In this document: positions 25,505 to 34,007 of the stretch, in pieces
How positions within the stretch are numbered: position 1 is the first letter of the stretch
How the letters are laid out: the number at the start of each line of letters is the position of its first letter
Assembly: GCA_938003985.1 (NCBI GenBank)
Contig: CALKWZ010000067.1
Location: 16,740-80,739, forward strand
Reading direction: 5' to 3'
Source of the DNA: an uncultured Verrucomicrobiota bacterium
Lineage (GTDB): Bacteria; Verrucomicrobiota; Kiritimatiellia; CAIQIC01; Lenti-01
Length of the DNA: 64,000 bases
Translations under genes and position numbers: made by a program
Notes under the pieces: generated by a model
Told to the model about the DNA's origin: nothing
The model's input: the letters and a program-made list of their open reading frames with translations, nothing else
The model's database searches: none

Positions 25505-26533
25505 CTACTGCATCTGCTCTTCGCGCCAGTAGATGGGCGTGACCTTTTTCTCGCCCACCTCGAACACGGCCCACACGCCGCTTTCGACCCCGCCGTTCTC
25601 GCCGATGGAAACCACGCGGACGAACTGGCGGTCGGACACGGAAATCTTGTCGGCCAGCGACGCATCCATGCCGGTCTTGCCGATCGCGTCCTGCACGCTG
25701 TCGAAACCGTCGTCCTTCGTGTTGGGCAGGCCGTCGTCGCCGAGACGGTACTTGAGGATGTCGTCGACGACCCAGTCGTCCATCATCTTGCCGTTGGCCG
25801 CCGTCAGCGTCAGGAGCACCTCGCGCGAGGCGGTGTTGACGTTGACCTTGCCGTCGCCGAACGTCGTCAGCAGGTGCGCGATGCCGCGCAGGGGTTCGCT
25901 CTTGGGATCCGGCGGCGGTCCGCCGTAGACGATCGCCGGCGTGAAGCCCTTGATCAGCAGAAGTTCGTCCACGGTGTCCAGCGGGGCGTTCTTGGGTTTG
26001 TAGCCCTGCGCCTTGTAGTAGGCGTCGTCCTCTTCCGCGCCGTTGAGGCGGTGTTCGTCGCCCGCATCCGTCCAGTCCATGAAGCAATCGATCAGTTCGG
26101 GCCAGTTTTCTTCCGGCACGCCGGCCAGATCGAGCAATTCTTCCCAGTCCTCGTCGCCCAGCTTGTTGACGTTGCGCCGGCCGGCTTCGGGCAGGATGTC
26201 CACGACGGCCTGGGAAGCGCCCATCGCGACGGTGGTGCCGGCCACGCCGATGCCGCGACTCAGGTTCTTCGCCAGGATGCGCAGGTCTTCCTTTTCCTCT
26301 TCGCCTTCCTCGAAGGCGTTGCTTTCGTAGCTTTTCGCGAGCAGGAACTTGGCGTACTCCACGCCGCCGCGCGCCGCGACCTGCGCCTTCATCCGCTTGC
26401 GCGCATGGGAAGTGATGCCGGCCTCGATGTGCATCTCGTAGGCCAAGCCGCCGATCAGCAAACTGAGAATCAGCACCGTCCACAGCGCCACGATCAGCGC
26501 CGCGCCGCCTTGCCGCTGGGCGGTCCGCTTCAC
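25505..26533 (-). CDS. gspK: Type II secretion minor pseudopilin GspK
   Basis: A 342-residue minor pseudopilin. It begins MKRTAQRQGGAALIVALWTVLILSLLIGGLAYEMHIEA, a GspK-style N-terminus with a hydrophobic helix and without the usual Phe at +1. The large C-terminal part holds NVNTASREVLLTL, the 'helix-hairpin' feature of GspK/PulK, and DDYYKAQ-like acidic stretches. It would cap the pseudopilus tip with GspI and GspJ. The start is a GTG at 26533 with GGAGG 7 bases upstream and a GTGA overlap with gspJ. It is the last gene of the gspGHIJK run. Confidence 0.9.
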   Translation of the reverse strand: MKRTAQRQGGAALIVALWTVLILSLLIGGLAYEMHIEAGITSHARKRMKAQVAARGGVEYAKFLLAKSYESNAFEEGEEEKEDLRILAKNLSRGIGVAGTTVAMGASQAVVDILPEAGRRNVNKLGDEDWEELLDLAGVPEENWPELIDCFMDWTDAGDEHRLNGAEEDDAYYKAQGYKPKNAPLDTVDELLLIKGFTPAIVYGGPPPDPKSEPLRGIAHLLTTFGDGKVNVNTASREVLLTLTAANGKMMDDWVVDDILKYRLGDDGLPNTKDDGFDSVQDAIGKTGMDASLADKISVSDRQFVRVVSIGENGGVESGVWAVFEVGEKKVTPIYWREEQMQ

Positions 26534-27297
26534 GGTCCGCCCTCCTCCGGCGCGGCGGTTTCCCCGCCCTCGCCCGCGCGCAGCGTCACCTTGTTCTCGC
26601 CGGCGGACGCTTCCGGCGCGGCGTCTTCCGGGCGCCCCACGTCGGTCGTGCGGTCGCGCCGTTCGCGCCCGGGCAGGTCCGGGGCCACTTCCAGTTCCAC
26701 CAGCCGCTGCAGTTCCAGTTCCTCGTCGAATTCGGCGCGCTTTTTCATTTTCAGCGTCACGCGCACGAGCTTGGGCAGCGAATTGGTTTCCTCCCAGTCC
26801 GTGCTCCAGGAATCCACGTCGAAATCGTACCATTCGCAGGTGAACTCTTCGGCTTCGGGACACACCAGCCACGGCTCGGCGTCGTTTTCGTCCGCGTCCT
26901 CGGTCAGGTGCGGCCAGGCGCGCACCGTCAGGCCGCGCTCGCCCGCCGCGGAATCCACGGTCACGGACAGCCGGTGCAGGCCGTTGCGCAGCGGCGAATC
27001 GGGCGGCAGGAACGCCGTGCCGCTCGTCACCCAGCTGGCCTTGTCCCGTTCCAGCCAGAAACCGAACGCTTCGGGCTTGGAAGGAAACCACGCCGCGCCG
27101 CGCAGCGCCGTCACGAGCTGCTCCATGGCGAATTCGCCGTAGTGCAGCTGTTCGAGCATCTCCCCGCCGCGCGTCCAGGCCTTGGTGACGCTCCAGAAAG
27201 TGCCCGCCGCGATGGCCGCCGCCAGGCTGAAGATCACCAGCGCCACCAGCAGTTCGATCAGCGTGAAGCCTCTGCGCCTGTTTCGCCGCGCGCGCAT
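26530..27297 (-). CDS. gspJ: Type II secretion minor pseudopilin GspJ
   Basis: A 255-residue pseudopilin with the prepilin cleavage site RRRGFTLIELLVALVIFSLAAAIAAGTFW (cut before F, with E at +5). The size and beta-rich globular part (EFTCEWYDFDVDSW, PKLVRVTLKMKKRAEF) fit GspJ/PulJ better than GspI. It makes part of the tip complex with GspI and GspK. The ATG at 27297 shares one base with the upstream stop (TGATG), so translation is coupled. The C-terminal tail is charged and glycine-rich. Confidence 0.88.
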   Translation of the reverse strand: MRARRNRRRGFTLIELLVALVIFSLAAAIAAGTFWSVTKAWTRGGEMLEQLHYGEFAMEQLVTALRGAAWFPSKPEAFGFWLERDKASWVTSGTAFLPPDSPLRNGLHRLSVTVDSAAGERGLTVRAWPHLTEDADENDAEPWLVCPEAEEFTCEWYDFDVDSWSTDWEETNSLPKLVRVTLKMKKRAEFDEELELQRLVELEVAPDLPGRERRDRTTDVGRPEDAAPEASAGENKVTLRAGEGGETAAPEEGGP

Positions 27298-27773
27298 CAG
27301 AGCACCTTCGGTTTCAGCGTGCGCACGCCGTCGCCGTTTTCCGGCACGTAGAGATACTGGACGGCTTCTTCCATCGAACGGCGTTCGCCCGTGCCCCAGA
27401 ACACGCGCGTCGTCAGCAGGAACAGGCCTTCCTTCTGCTCGTCGTCCGCGCCGAAATCCTCGAGGGTGCGCGTCCAGGACCAGCCCGAAGGCCCGCCCTC
27501 GAAGCCGCCGCTCTCCTGGCCGGCCTGGATCTCGTCGAGCAGGCGCAACGGGTTTTCCGCGTCCACGCGGCCGAGCATGCGCCGCGCCATTTCGTAGTTG
27601 CGCGCCTGGCGCACGACGGCCAGCGAGCGCGACGCGGCTTCCACCAGCCCGCCCAGCGCGATGCCGAGGATCACCACCGCCAGCAGCACCTCCACCAGCG
27701 TCATGCCGGCATTCCCCGGCATCCTCTGGCGCCCGTTGCCTGACACCTGTCCCCTGTTCTCGTCCCTACTCAC
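27297..27773 (-). CDS. gspI: Type II secretion minor pseudopilin GspI
   Basis: A 158-residue pseudopilin with MPGNAGMTLVEVLLAVVILGIALGGLVEA, the cleavage site having Gly-Met and Glu at +5, which is common in GspI. WSWTRTLEDFGADDEQ and LLTTRVFWGTG make up the short globular domain. The N-terminal leader of 22 residues before the cleavage site is long, so an internal start such as the ATG before PGNAG is possible. It overlaps the gspH gene end by 8 bases. Confidence 0.86.
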   Translation of the reverse strand: MSRDENRGQVSGNGRQRMPGNAGMTLVEVLLAVVILGIALGGLVEAASRSLAVVRQARNYEMARRMLGRVDAENPLRLLDEIQAGQESGGFEGGPSGWSWTRTLEDFGADDEQKEGLFLLTTRVFWGTGERRSMEEAVQYLYVPENGDGVRTLKPKVL

Positions 27774-28341
27774 GTTGCACCTTGGCCTTGCCCGTCACCG
27801 GATCGATCTGGATCCGCGCGCGCCGGTTCTCGTCGTCGCCGATTTCGATCTCGTAGCCTTCGCACCGGCCGTTGGGATAGTAGTTCACGAAATGGATTTC
27901 GTCGATTTCCTGGCCGCCGCGGAACGAGAGGATCTGGATGCCGTCTTCCAGCTTGCGGACCTGCTGGGAGACCGGCGCGGGCCCCGCCGGGGCCGCCGCC
28001 TCGGCGCCGGTGGCCACCTCGCCCATGCCGCCGCCCCCGCCCCCGTCCAATTCCCCGAAAAACACGTCTTGCTTGCGTTCCGGCTTGCCCTGTTCCGCCA
28101 GTTCGAGCGTGCCCTTGCGCTGGTCGAAGAGGATCGCCATGTAGCGCTGGCCGAGCACGGCCTTCACCTGCGCGTTGCGGTGCATGGTCAGCACCAGCCG
28201 GGTGGAATTGCGCAGCTTGGCGCCGCGGAACGAGCGCGCGAACGTCGGCAGCGCCACCGCCGACGCGATCCCGATGATGACCACCACCAGCAGGATTTCA
28301 ATCAGCGTGAAGCCCCCGCGACCGGTTCGCCGCCGCGCCAT
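27766..28341 (-). CDS. gspH: Type II secretion minor pseudopilin GspH
   Basis: A 191-residue pseudopilin. GGFTLIEILLVVVIIGIASAVALPTFAR is a canonical class III leader and transmembrane helix. The globular part contains a run of glycines (about residues 100-106) and an Ala/Pro-rich segment to about 125, unlike the compact GspH of enterobacteria, and then FVNYYPNGRCEGYEIEI. It is the second gene of the operon after gspG. The glycine-rich insert is an oddity of this copy, and an alternative GspG-like function is less likely. Confidence 0.82.
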   Translation of the reverse strand: MARRRTGRGGFTLIEILLVVVIIGIASAVALPTFARSFRGAKLRNSTRLVLTMHRNAQVKAVLGQRYMAILFDQRKGTLELAEQGKPERKQDVFFGELDGGGGGGMGEVATGAEAAAPAGPAPVSQQVRKLEDGIQILSFRGGQEIDEIHFVNYYPNGRCEGYEIEIGDDENRRARIQIDPVTGKAKVQRE

Positions 28342-28374
28342 GCCGCCGTCCTTCCCGCCGGCCCCGCGCCGGCC

Positions 28375-28776
28375 CTACTTGACGTCGTCCGCGCTGCCGA
28401 AGCTGCCGTCCGGACCCGCCGACGCCACCGTGTAGACGTTGCCCTGCTTCGTGAACTGGTACTCCACCCCCCACGGATCCTTCAGGCCTTCCGCCTTGCG
28501 GATGTAGGGCCCGTTCCAGTTCGGCTCGCTGCCCTTCGTGATCAGGTTCTGCAGGGATTCCGGCAACTTGCCGTTGTCGGTCTCGTACAGGTCGATGGCC
28601 GTCGAAATGGCGCCGACGCCCGCGCGCGCCGCCGCGATCTGGCTCTGCCCCACGCGCCCGCCCAGCCGCGGCACCGCCACCGCCGCCAGGATGCCGATGA
28701 TGACCACCACCAGCAGGATTTCGATCAAGGTGAAGCCCGCGTCCTTGCGGGCGATTTCGTCGTTCCGTGTCTGCAT
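28375..28776 (-). CDS. gspG: Type II secretion major pseudopilin GspG
   Basis: A 133-residue major pseudopilin. DAGFTLIEILLVVVIIGILAAVAVPRL is the cleaved leader and helix. The C-terminal part has LPESLQNLITKGSEPNWNGPYI, DPWGVEYQF and GPDGSFGSADDVK, the calcium-site DP-W-G and C-terminal signature of GspG. The start was set at ATG 28776 because GGAGG lies 6 bases upstream; an ATG at 28794 has no site. It is the first gene of a gspGHIJK operon. The genes for outer-membrane secretin, ATPase and platform (D, E, F) are not in this window. Confidence 0.93.
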   Translation of the reverse strand: MQTRNDEIARKDAGFTLIEILLVVVIIGILAAVAVPRLGGRVGQSQIAAARAGVGAISTAIDLYETDNGKLPESLQNLITKGSEPNWNGPYIRKAEGLKDPWGVEYQFTKQGNVYTVASAGPDGSFGSADDVK

Positions 28777-28875
28777 CGCGAACCTCCGGGCCAAAGTTGA
28801 GCTCCAAGGTTCAACCTTACCACGTTCCCGGCCCCCGGCCCAAAGCCTTTTTGCGGCCGGTCGTCTCCAGCCAAA

Positions 28876-28904
28876 CGCCCGGCCGGAGGGGTCCGGGCCG
28901 GGCG
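28876..28904 (-). terminator. Hairpin downstream of the UDP-glucose dehydrogenase gene
   Basis: CGCCCGGCC (28876-28884) and GGCCGGGCG (28896-28904) form a perfect 9-bp stem with an 11-base loop, 26 bases after the ugd stop. On the minus strand it is followed by TTTGG, only a short U-run, so termination efficiency is uncertain. Confidence 0.5.
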
Positions 28905-28929
28905 CGGCGGGGGCGGAACGTCCGCGGGC

Positions 28930-30234
28930 TCAGTTGCGGCCGACGCTGTGGTAGGTGAAGCCCAGCGCGCGGATTTCCTCGGGATTGAAGACGTTGCGGC
29001 CGTCCACGATCACGGGGCAGGCCATGACGCTCTTGAGCTTCTGCAGGTCGAGCTTCTTGACCGCGTCCCATTCCGTCAGGATCAGGACCAGGTCGGCGTC
29101 CCTGGCGCACTCGTAGAGGTCCTGGACGCAGTCGAGTTCGGGATGGATTTCCTTGAACTTGGCTTCCGCGACCGGATCCCAGGCGCGCAGCTTGGCCTTC
29201 ATTTCTTCCAGTTTCGGCACGAAGTAGAGGCTCGGGGCTTCGCGGACGTCGTCCGTCTCGGGCTTGAACGCCAGGCCGAAGATCGCGATCTTCTTGTCCT
29301 GCACGACCCACAGCTCCTGCTTGATCTTCTTCATCACGTATTCGCGCTGCGTCTTGTTGATCGCCTGGACTTCCTTGAGCAGCTTGAATTCGTGGCCGAG
29401 GGCGTCGGCCAGGCGCACGAAGGCGTCCACGTCCTTCGGGAAGCACGAGCCGCCGTAGCCCACGCCGGCGCTGAGGAAGCGCGGCCCGATGCGCGGATCG
29501 AGGCCCATGCCCTTGGCGACCTGGCTCACGTCGGCGCCCGCCAGCTCGCAGATGCGCGCGACGGCGTTGATGTAGGAAATCTTCATCGCCAAAAACGAGT
29601 TCGAGGCGTGCTTGGTCAGCTCCGCGCTCGTGACGCTCATGCGCAGGAATTCGCCGCCGCCCTTTTTCAGGATCGGCCGGTAGATTTCCTCGAGCAGGTC
29701 GCCCGCCCGCTGGCTTTCCACGCCCACCACGATGCGGTCCGGGTGCGTCGCGTCTTCGATCGCCGTGCCTTCGCGCAGGAATTCGGGGTTCGAGGCCACG
29801 TCGAAATCGGTGTCGGCGCGCAGGTATTTCAGGACCGTGCGCTTGAGGTGCTCGCTCGTCTTGGCCGGCACGGTGCTCTTCTCGACCAGCAGCCGGTAGC
29901 CCGTCATGTGCTCCGCCACCTGGCGGCCGACCTGCTCGACGTAGGTCATGTTGGCCTCGCCCCCCACGCCCGGCGGGGTGCCCACGGCGATGAAGATCAC
30001 TTCGGCGAACGCCGTGCCTTCCGCGATGGACGTGCTGAATTTCAGCCGGCCGGACTTCACGTTGCGCGCGACGATCTCGTCCAGGCCCGGCTCGTAGATC
30101 GGCATGATCCCCTTGTGCAGCAGGTCGATCTTCTTGGGATCGTTGTCGATGCACAGGACTTCGTGGCCCGCGTCCGAAAAACACGCGCCCGTCACCAGCC
30201 CCACGTAACCTGTTCCTACCACGGATATCTTCAT
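28930..30234 (-). CDS. ugd: UDP-glucose 6-dehydrogenase
   Basis: A 434-residue enzyme that oxidises UDP-glucose to UDP-glucuronate with two NAD+. KISVVGTGYVGLVTG is the Rossmann NAD motif, FIAVGTPP and EKSTVPAKT follow, SNPEFLREGTAIED is the substrate loop and GYGGSCFPKD carries the catalytic cysteine. FGLAFKPETDDVREAPS and GRNVFNP mark the C-terminal UDP domain. Its length is typical for the single-chain (TuaD/RkpK) type. ATG 30234 has GAGGAG about 7 bases upstream. It is divergent from the Rrf2 gene. Glucuronate could feed surface polysaccharides. Confidence 0.95.
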   Translation of the reverse strand: MKISVVGTGYVGLVTGACFSDAGHEVLCIDNDPKKIDLLHKGIMPIYEPGLDEIVARNVKSGRLKFSTSIAEGTAFAEVIFIAVGTPPGVGGEANMTYVEQVGRQVAEHMTGYRLLVEKSTVPAKTSEHLKRTVLKYLRADTDFDVASNPEFLREGTAIEDATHPDRIVVGVESQRAGDLLEEIYRPILKKGGGEFLRMSVTSAELTKHASNSFLAMKISYINAVARICELAGADVSQVAKGMGLDPRIGPRFLSAGVGYGGSCFPKDVDAFVRLADALGHEFKLLKEVQAINKTQREYVMKKIKQELWVVQDKKIAIFGLAFKPETDDVREAPSLYFVPKLEEMKAKLRAWDPVAEAKFKEIHPELDCVQDLYECARDADLVLILTEWDAVKKLDLQKLKSVMACPVIVDGRNVFNPEEIRALGFTYHSVGRN

Positions 30235-30375
30235 CGCTCTGCTCCTCGGGGTTCCGCTTGAATCAAACCGGCACCGTAAGCGAGTTGCCGGCCAAAATCA
30301 ATCCTTTCCCATCCCCCGCCCGCCCGCCGACTTCCGCCGCCGCCATCCCGCCCCGCCCGCCTCTTCCGCAGCCTT

Positions 30376-30396
30376 TTTCTCGCCATTGTCGAGAAA
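30376..30396. promoter_or_regulatory. Inverted repeat upstream of the Rrf2 gene
   Basis: TTTCTCG (30376-30382) and CGAGAAA (30390-30396) form a perfect 7-bp inverted repeat with a 7-base spacer, 40 bases before the Rrf2 start. Rrf2 regulators often bind such elements near their own promoters, so this is a reasonable operator candidate. No convincing -35/-10 pair was identified. Confidence 0.35.
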
Positions 30397-30435
30397 TGGA
30401 GTAGAGTATGGAAAATACATCCACGAGGCACCGAC

Positions 30436-30873
30436 ATGAAAATCTCCACCAAAGGCCGCTACGGATTGCGCACGCTGATGGACATCGCGATCCATCAGGC
30501 GCAAGGCCCGGTCAATCTCCACGACATCGCCGAACGCCAGGGCATTTCGTCCAAGTACCTCTGGCAGATCGTGAATCTCCTGAAAACGGCCGGTCTCGTC
30601 CGCGGCATGCGCGGCCCCAAGGGCGGCTACGTCCTCCTGCGCGCCCCCGAAGCCATCACCCTGCTCGACGTCATCCAGATCCTCGAAGGCCCGATCTCGC
30701 TCGTCGAATGCGTGGACGACCCCACCGCCTGCTCCCGCGTGAACAATTGCGTGGCCCATTCCGTCTGGACGGAGGTCAGCCAGGCGGTCCGCGACGCCCT
30801 GGCCCGCCTCAGCCTGGCCGAAATCCTCCGCCGCCACGTCTCCTCCGGCGATGCCGGCCAATACGTGATCTGA
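30436..30873 (+). CDS. Rrf2 family transcriptional regulator (IscR-like, three cysteines)
   Basis: A 145-residue winged-helix regulator. KISTKGRYGLRTLMDIA starts the Rrf2 domain, ISSKYLWQIVNLLKTAGLVRGMRGPKGGYVL is the recognition helix and wing, and cysteines at 92, 99 and 105 in ECVDDPTACSRVNNCVAHSVW mimic the C-x5/6-C-x5-C Fe-S cluster ligands of IscR. It may sense iron-sulfur status or redox stress. No isc or suf genes are adjacent; the next gene is a small membrane protein one base away. It starts at ATG 30436. Confidence 0.9.
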   Translation: MKISTKGRYGLRTLMDIAIHQAQGPVNLHDIAERQGISSKYLWQIVNLLKTAGLVRGMRGPKGGYVLLRAPEAITLLDVIQILEGPISLVECVDDPTACSRVNNCVAHSVWTEVSQAVRDALARLSLAEILRRHVSSGDAGQYVI

Positions 30874-30874
30874 C

Positions 30875-31270
30875 GTGCACCCGTTCCTGCCGCTGTATGC
30901 CGCAACGGGCCTGATCTTGGCCGCGGCGCTGGCCTGGTGGTTCGTGGCCGCCGCGTTCCTGCTGTGGGGCGCCCGGCTGGCGGGCGTCGAGCGGCGTTCG
31001 TTCGGCCGCGCCCTCGCCACGATCCTGCTCGGCGGCCTCGCTTGGGCGGCCGCGCAGGCGGTTTTCCTTTCCGCGCCGCTCGTCGGCACCGGCGCGGGCC
31101 TGCTGCTGGGCTTCTGCGTTTCCGCGGCGGTGATGACGCCGGTTTTCGACACGTCGTTCGGCAAGGCCTTCGCCGCGAACGTGCTGGCGTGGCTGTTGCC
31201 GTTCGTGCTCGCCGGCGCGCTGTTCCTGCTGGGCTTCGCCTTGCTCGGCGTCCTGATGCTGCTGGCCTAG
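30875..31270 (+). CDS. Small hydrophobic membrane protein
   Basis: A 131-residue protein of four hydrophobic segments (residues about 7-32, 45-68, 72-90 and 100-130) with few charged residues. The start is the GTG at 30875, one base after the Rrf2 stop, so it is probably co-transcribed and translationally coupled. I do not recognise a family. The stop overlaps the convergent nudC stop by 4 bases. Confidence 0.62.
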   Translation: MHPFLPLYAATGLILAAALAWWFVAAAFLLWGARLAGVERRSFGRALATILLGGLAWAAAQAVFLSAPLVGTGAGLLLGFCVSAAVMTPVFDTSFGKAFAANVLAWLLPFVLAGALFLLGFALLGVLMLLA

Positions 31271-32022
31271 CCGCCGCAGATCAGGCGCCAGGCCATGGAG
31301 CCCCGGGGCGGAATTTTCGGCAGGTCCGCCGGATCGAACCAGCGCGCTTCGGCCAATTCCTCGGGCTGCAGCGTCAGTTCGCCCGCTCTCCATTGCGCCG
31401 TGAACCCCACCATCATCTGGTTCGGATACGGCCAGTGCTGGCTGGCGACGTAGCGCACGTCGCCCACCTCGATGCCGGCTTCTTCCTTTACTTCGCGCCG
31501 CACGCAGTCTTCCAGCGATTCGCCCAGCTCGACGTAGCCCGCCAGGCAGGTCCACAGGTCCGGGATGCGCTGCACGTGCCGCGCCAGCAGGACCTTCCCC
31601 TCTTTTTCCACCCGCACGATCACCGCCGGCGCCAGGCTCGGGTATTCCGTGCGGCCGCACGCGGCGCAGGTGCGCGCCGTCTCGGTCGCATGATCCGCCA
31701 AAGGCCCGCCGCACGCGCCGCAGAAGCGGTGCGCGGCGCGCCAGTTCAGCAACCCCAGCGCGCGGCACGCGGTCGCCGCGTGCGGCGCTTCCGCGCCCAG
31801 CAGCGTCCGGAGCCGCGTCCATTCGCAGCCCGCGGGCGGATCCTCCGCCGCGCCGGAGACGCCCACGGCGCGGATGCCCTGCGGCTGCACGCTGAAATCG
31901 TCCAGCGCCGCGCGCGTTTTGTTCAGTTCGGCCAGCGCCTCCGCCCCCGCCGGCTCCAGCCCGCCCGCGCGCACCAGCAACTGGCCGTCGCCGAAAACGA
32001 AAAGTTTTCCGGAATCCTCCAT
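31267..32022 (-). CDS. nudC: NADH pyrophosphatase NudC
   Basis: A 251-residue Nudix enzyme that cleaves NAD(H) to NMN(H) and AMP and can remove NAD caps from RNA. A zinc ribbon (FCGACGGPL and RTCAACGRTEYP) is followed by the Nudix box GYVELGESLEDCVRREVKEEAGI and the NudC-specific SQHWPYPNQMM. The N-terminal half is the divergent NudC extension. The start was set at ATG 32022; upstream sequence in frame belongs to the neighbouring binding-protein gene. The order suggests that it is transcribed with that gene, 8 bases away. Confidence 0.93.
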   Translation of the reverse strand: MEDSGKLFVFGDGQLLVRAGGLEPAGAEALAELNKTRAALDDFSVQPQGIRAVGVSGAAEDPPAGCEWTRLRTLLGAEAPHAATACRALGLLNWRAAHRFCGACGGPLADHATETARTCAACGRTEYPSLAPAVIVRVEKEGKVLLARHVQRIPDLWTCLAGYVELGESLEDCVRREVKEEAGIEVGDVRYVASQHWPYPNQMMVGFTAQWRAGELTLQPEELAEARWFDPADLPKIPPRGSMAWRLICGG

Positions 32023-32030
32023 GCGCGCCC

Positions 32031-32861
32031 CTACTTCACGATCGCGATGTTGGCGCCGAACCAATGCACCGCGAGTTCCGCCAGCGATCCATCCTTGGCC
32101 ATCGCCGACAGTTGCGCCTGCACGGCGCTGCGCAAGGCCCGATCGTTTTTCCGGAACGCCACGCCGTACTTTTCGGCGGCGAACCGGTTGGCCAGGATGC
32201 GGTAGGATTTTCCGCCCCGCCCGATCCGGTCGTAGGCCATCAGCTCGTCCATCATCACCGCTTCCACCCGCCCCGCATCCAAGGCCGCCAGCGCCTCCGG
32301 AATGCTCTTGAACGCGACGATTTCCCCCAGCAGTTCCTTGAAATTCAGCGTCGCATCCAGCGCTTCCAGCGCGCTCGATCCCGCCTGCAAACCGAGCCGC
32401 CGCTCGGCCAGATCCTTCCGCCCGGAAACGGGGGCGTCCGCCCGCACCACCAGCACCTGGGCATTGGCCAGATAGGGCGCGGTGAAGGTCCAGCGCGCCC
32501 GGCGCGCCGGCGTGATCGTGAATCCGCTCCAGATGCAATCCACCCGGCCGGAATCCAGCTCCTGTTCCTTTTCGTCCCAGGCGATCGGCCGCAACGTCGC
32601 GGCGATTCCCAGCCGCGCGCACACGGCGCGCGCCAAGTCGACGTCGAAGCCCGTCAACTCCCCGCGCTCGTCGCGGAACCCCAGCGGCGGAAACGCCTCG
32701 TCGAGCCCCACGACCAGCTCCCCTTTCGCCCGCACCCGGTCCAGCGACGGATCCGGCGACTTCGCCGCCGGCGCCGCGCCGCCCCGCGCCAACCCGACGA
32801 GCCCCAGCCAAGCGAGCGCGAGCAGAGCGCGAATCAAACGGACCTGCGGATTCGTCAACAT
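32031..32861 (-). CDS. Amino-acid-type ABC transporter substrate-binding protein
   Basis: A 276-residue periplasmic binding protein of the polar amino-acid family (SBP_bac_3). The signal peptide is about residues 1-28. GELVVGLDEAFPPLGFRDERGELTGFDVDLARAV is the canonical ligand-binding opening, and WSGFTITPARRARWTFTAPYL matches the family D-x-x-x-x-G-x-T-x-T-x-x-R segment. No permease or ATPase gene is next to it; it is flanked by a sugar epimerase and nudC. It may serve a transporter encoded elsewhere or a sensory role. ATG 32861 overlaps the epimerase stop by 7 bases. Confidence 0.88.
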   Translation of the reverse strand: MLTNPQVRLIRALLALAWLGLVGLARGGAAPAAKSPDPSLDRVRAKGELVVGLDEAFPPLGFRDERGELTGFDVDLARAVCARLGIAATLRPIAWDEKEQELDSGRVDCIWSGFTITPARRARWTFTAPYLANAQVLVVRADAPVSGRKDLAERRLGLQAGSSALEALDATLNFKELLGEIVAFKSIPEALAALDAGRVEAVMMDELMAYDRIGRGGKSYRILANRFAAEKYGVAFRKNDRALRSAVQAQLSAMAKDGSLAELAVHWFGANIAIVK

Positions 32862-33925
32862 TCCTTTTTCCAGCGCGGCAGATTGTATTCCAAAATCTCC
32901 ACCAAAATGTCGCGGACGTTCTTCGTCAGCTTCCAGTCCGGATAGTGCGCCTGGAATTTCGAGACGTCGCTGACCCACCAGACGTGGTCGCCGACGCGGT
33001 TCGTCTCGACGTAGGTCGTCCGCATCTTGCGGCCGGTCAGTTCCTCGCACAGCTGCACGGCTTCCTGCATGGAGCAGTGGCTGAAGCGGCTGCCGCCCAT
33101 GTTGTAGACCTCGCCCGCGCGCGGCGCGGCATGGAACGCCGCGAACGACGCCACGAGATCTTCGCTGTGGATGTTGTCGCGCACCTGCTTGCCCTTGTAA
33201 CCGAAAATCCGGTATTCGCGCCCCGTCGCCGCGCACTTCATCAGGTACGCCAAAAATCCGTGCAGTTCCGCGCCCGAATGCCGCGGCCCCGTCAGGCAGC
33301 CGCCGCGGAAGACGCCCGTCTGCATGCCGAAATAGCGTCCGTACTCCTGCACCATCACGTCCGCCGCCACCTTCGACGCCCCGAAGAGCGAATGCGTCGT
33401 CTGGTCGATGCTCATCGTCTCGTCGATGCCTTTTTCCGCGTACGGGCCGCTGGCGCATTCCCAGCGCGTGGCCTGCTCGACCAGCGGCAGGCGGTTGGGC
33501 GTGTCGCCGTAGACCTTGTTGGTCGAGGTGAAGATGAACGTGGCCTGCGGCGCGAACTGGCGCGTCGCTTCCAGCAGGTTCAGCGTGCCCTGCGCGTTCA
33601 CGCCGAAATCCGTGAACGGCTCGCGCGCGGCCCAGTCGTGCGACGGCTGCGCCGCCGTGTGCACCACCAGGTCGATCGCCCCCGCCGCCTCGAACGCCTT
33701 CCGCACCGCGCCGAAATCGCGGATGTCCGCGGCCACCGCCGTGAACGCCTCCCCCAGCGCCGCCTGCAGCTCCTCCACCGCCCACTTCGTCGAGGCTTCC
33801 GGACCGAAGAAATATTCGCGCAGGTTGTTGTCCACGCCGATCACGCGGTAGCCCTGCCGCCCGAAATGCAGCGCCGTCTCCGAACCCACCAAGCCGCCCG
33901 AACCCGTCACCAAGATCGTTTTCAT
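32855..33925 (-). CDS. NAD-dependent sugar epimerase/dehydratase (CDP-paratose 2-epimerase-like)
   Basis: A 356-residue short-chain sugar dehydrogenase. ILVTGSGGLVGSETALHFGRQGYRVIGVDNN binds NAD, VHTAAQPSHDWA follows, and THSLFGASKVAADVMVQEYG occupies the catalytic Y-x-x-x-K position, where Phe stands in place of Tyr while Lys is kept. As far as I recall this is shared by some members of this epimerase group. GYKGKQVRDNIHSEDL is typical of CDP-tyvelose/paratose epimerases. It may feed a nucleotide sugar into the polysaccharide. ATG 33925. Confidence 0.85.
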   Translation of the reverse strand: MKTILVTGSGGLVGSETALHFGRQGYRVIGVDNNLREYFFGPEASTKWAVEELQAALGEAFTAVAADIRDFGAVRKAFEAAGAIDLVVHTAAQPSHDWAAREPFTDFGVNAQGTLNLLEATRQFAPQATFIFTSTNKVYGDTPNRLPLVEQATRWECASGPYAEKGIDETMSIDQTTHSLFGASKVAADVMVQEYGRYFGMQTGVFRGGCLTGPRHSGAELHGFLAYLMKCAATGREYRIFGYKGKQVRDNIHSEDLVASFAAFHAAPRAGEVYNMGGSRFSHCSMQEAVQLCEELTGRKMRTTYVETNRVGDHVWWVSDVSKFQAHYPDWKLTKNVRDILVEILEYNLPRWKKEC

Positions 33926-34007
33926 AGAGGGCCCACTATGCCACGGAACGCGGAAAACGTCTCGCCCAGACTTTCCAACGGCGGCGGCACGTCCTAGACT
34001 GGCGGGC

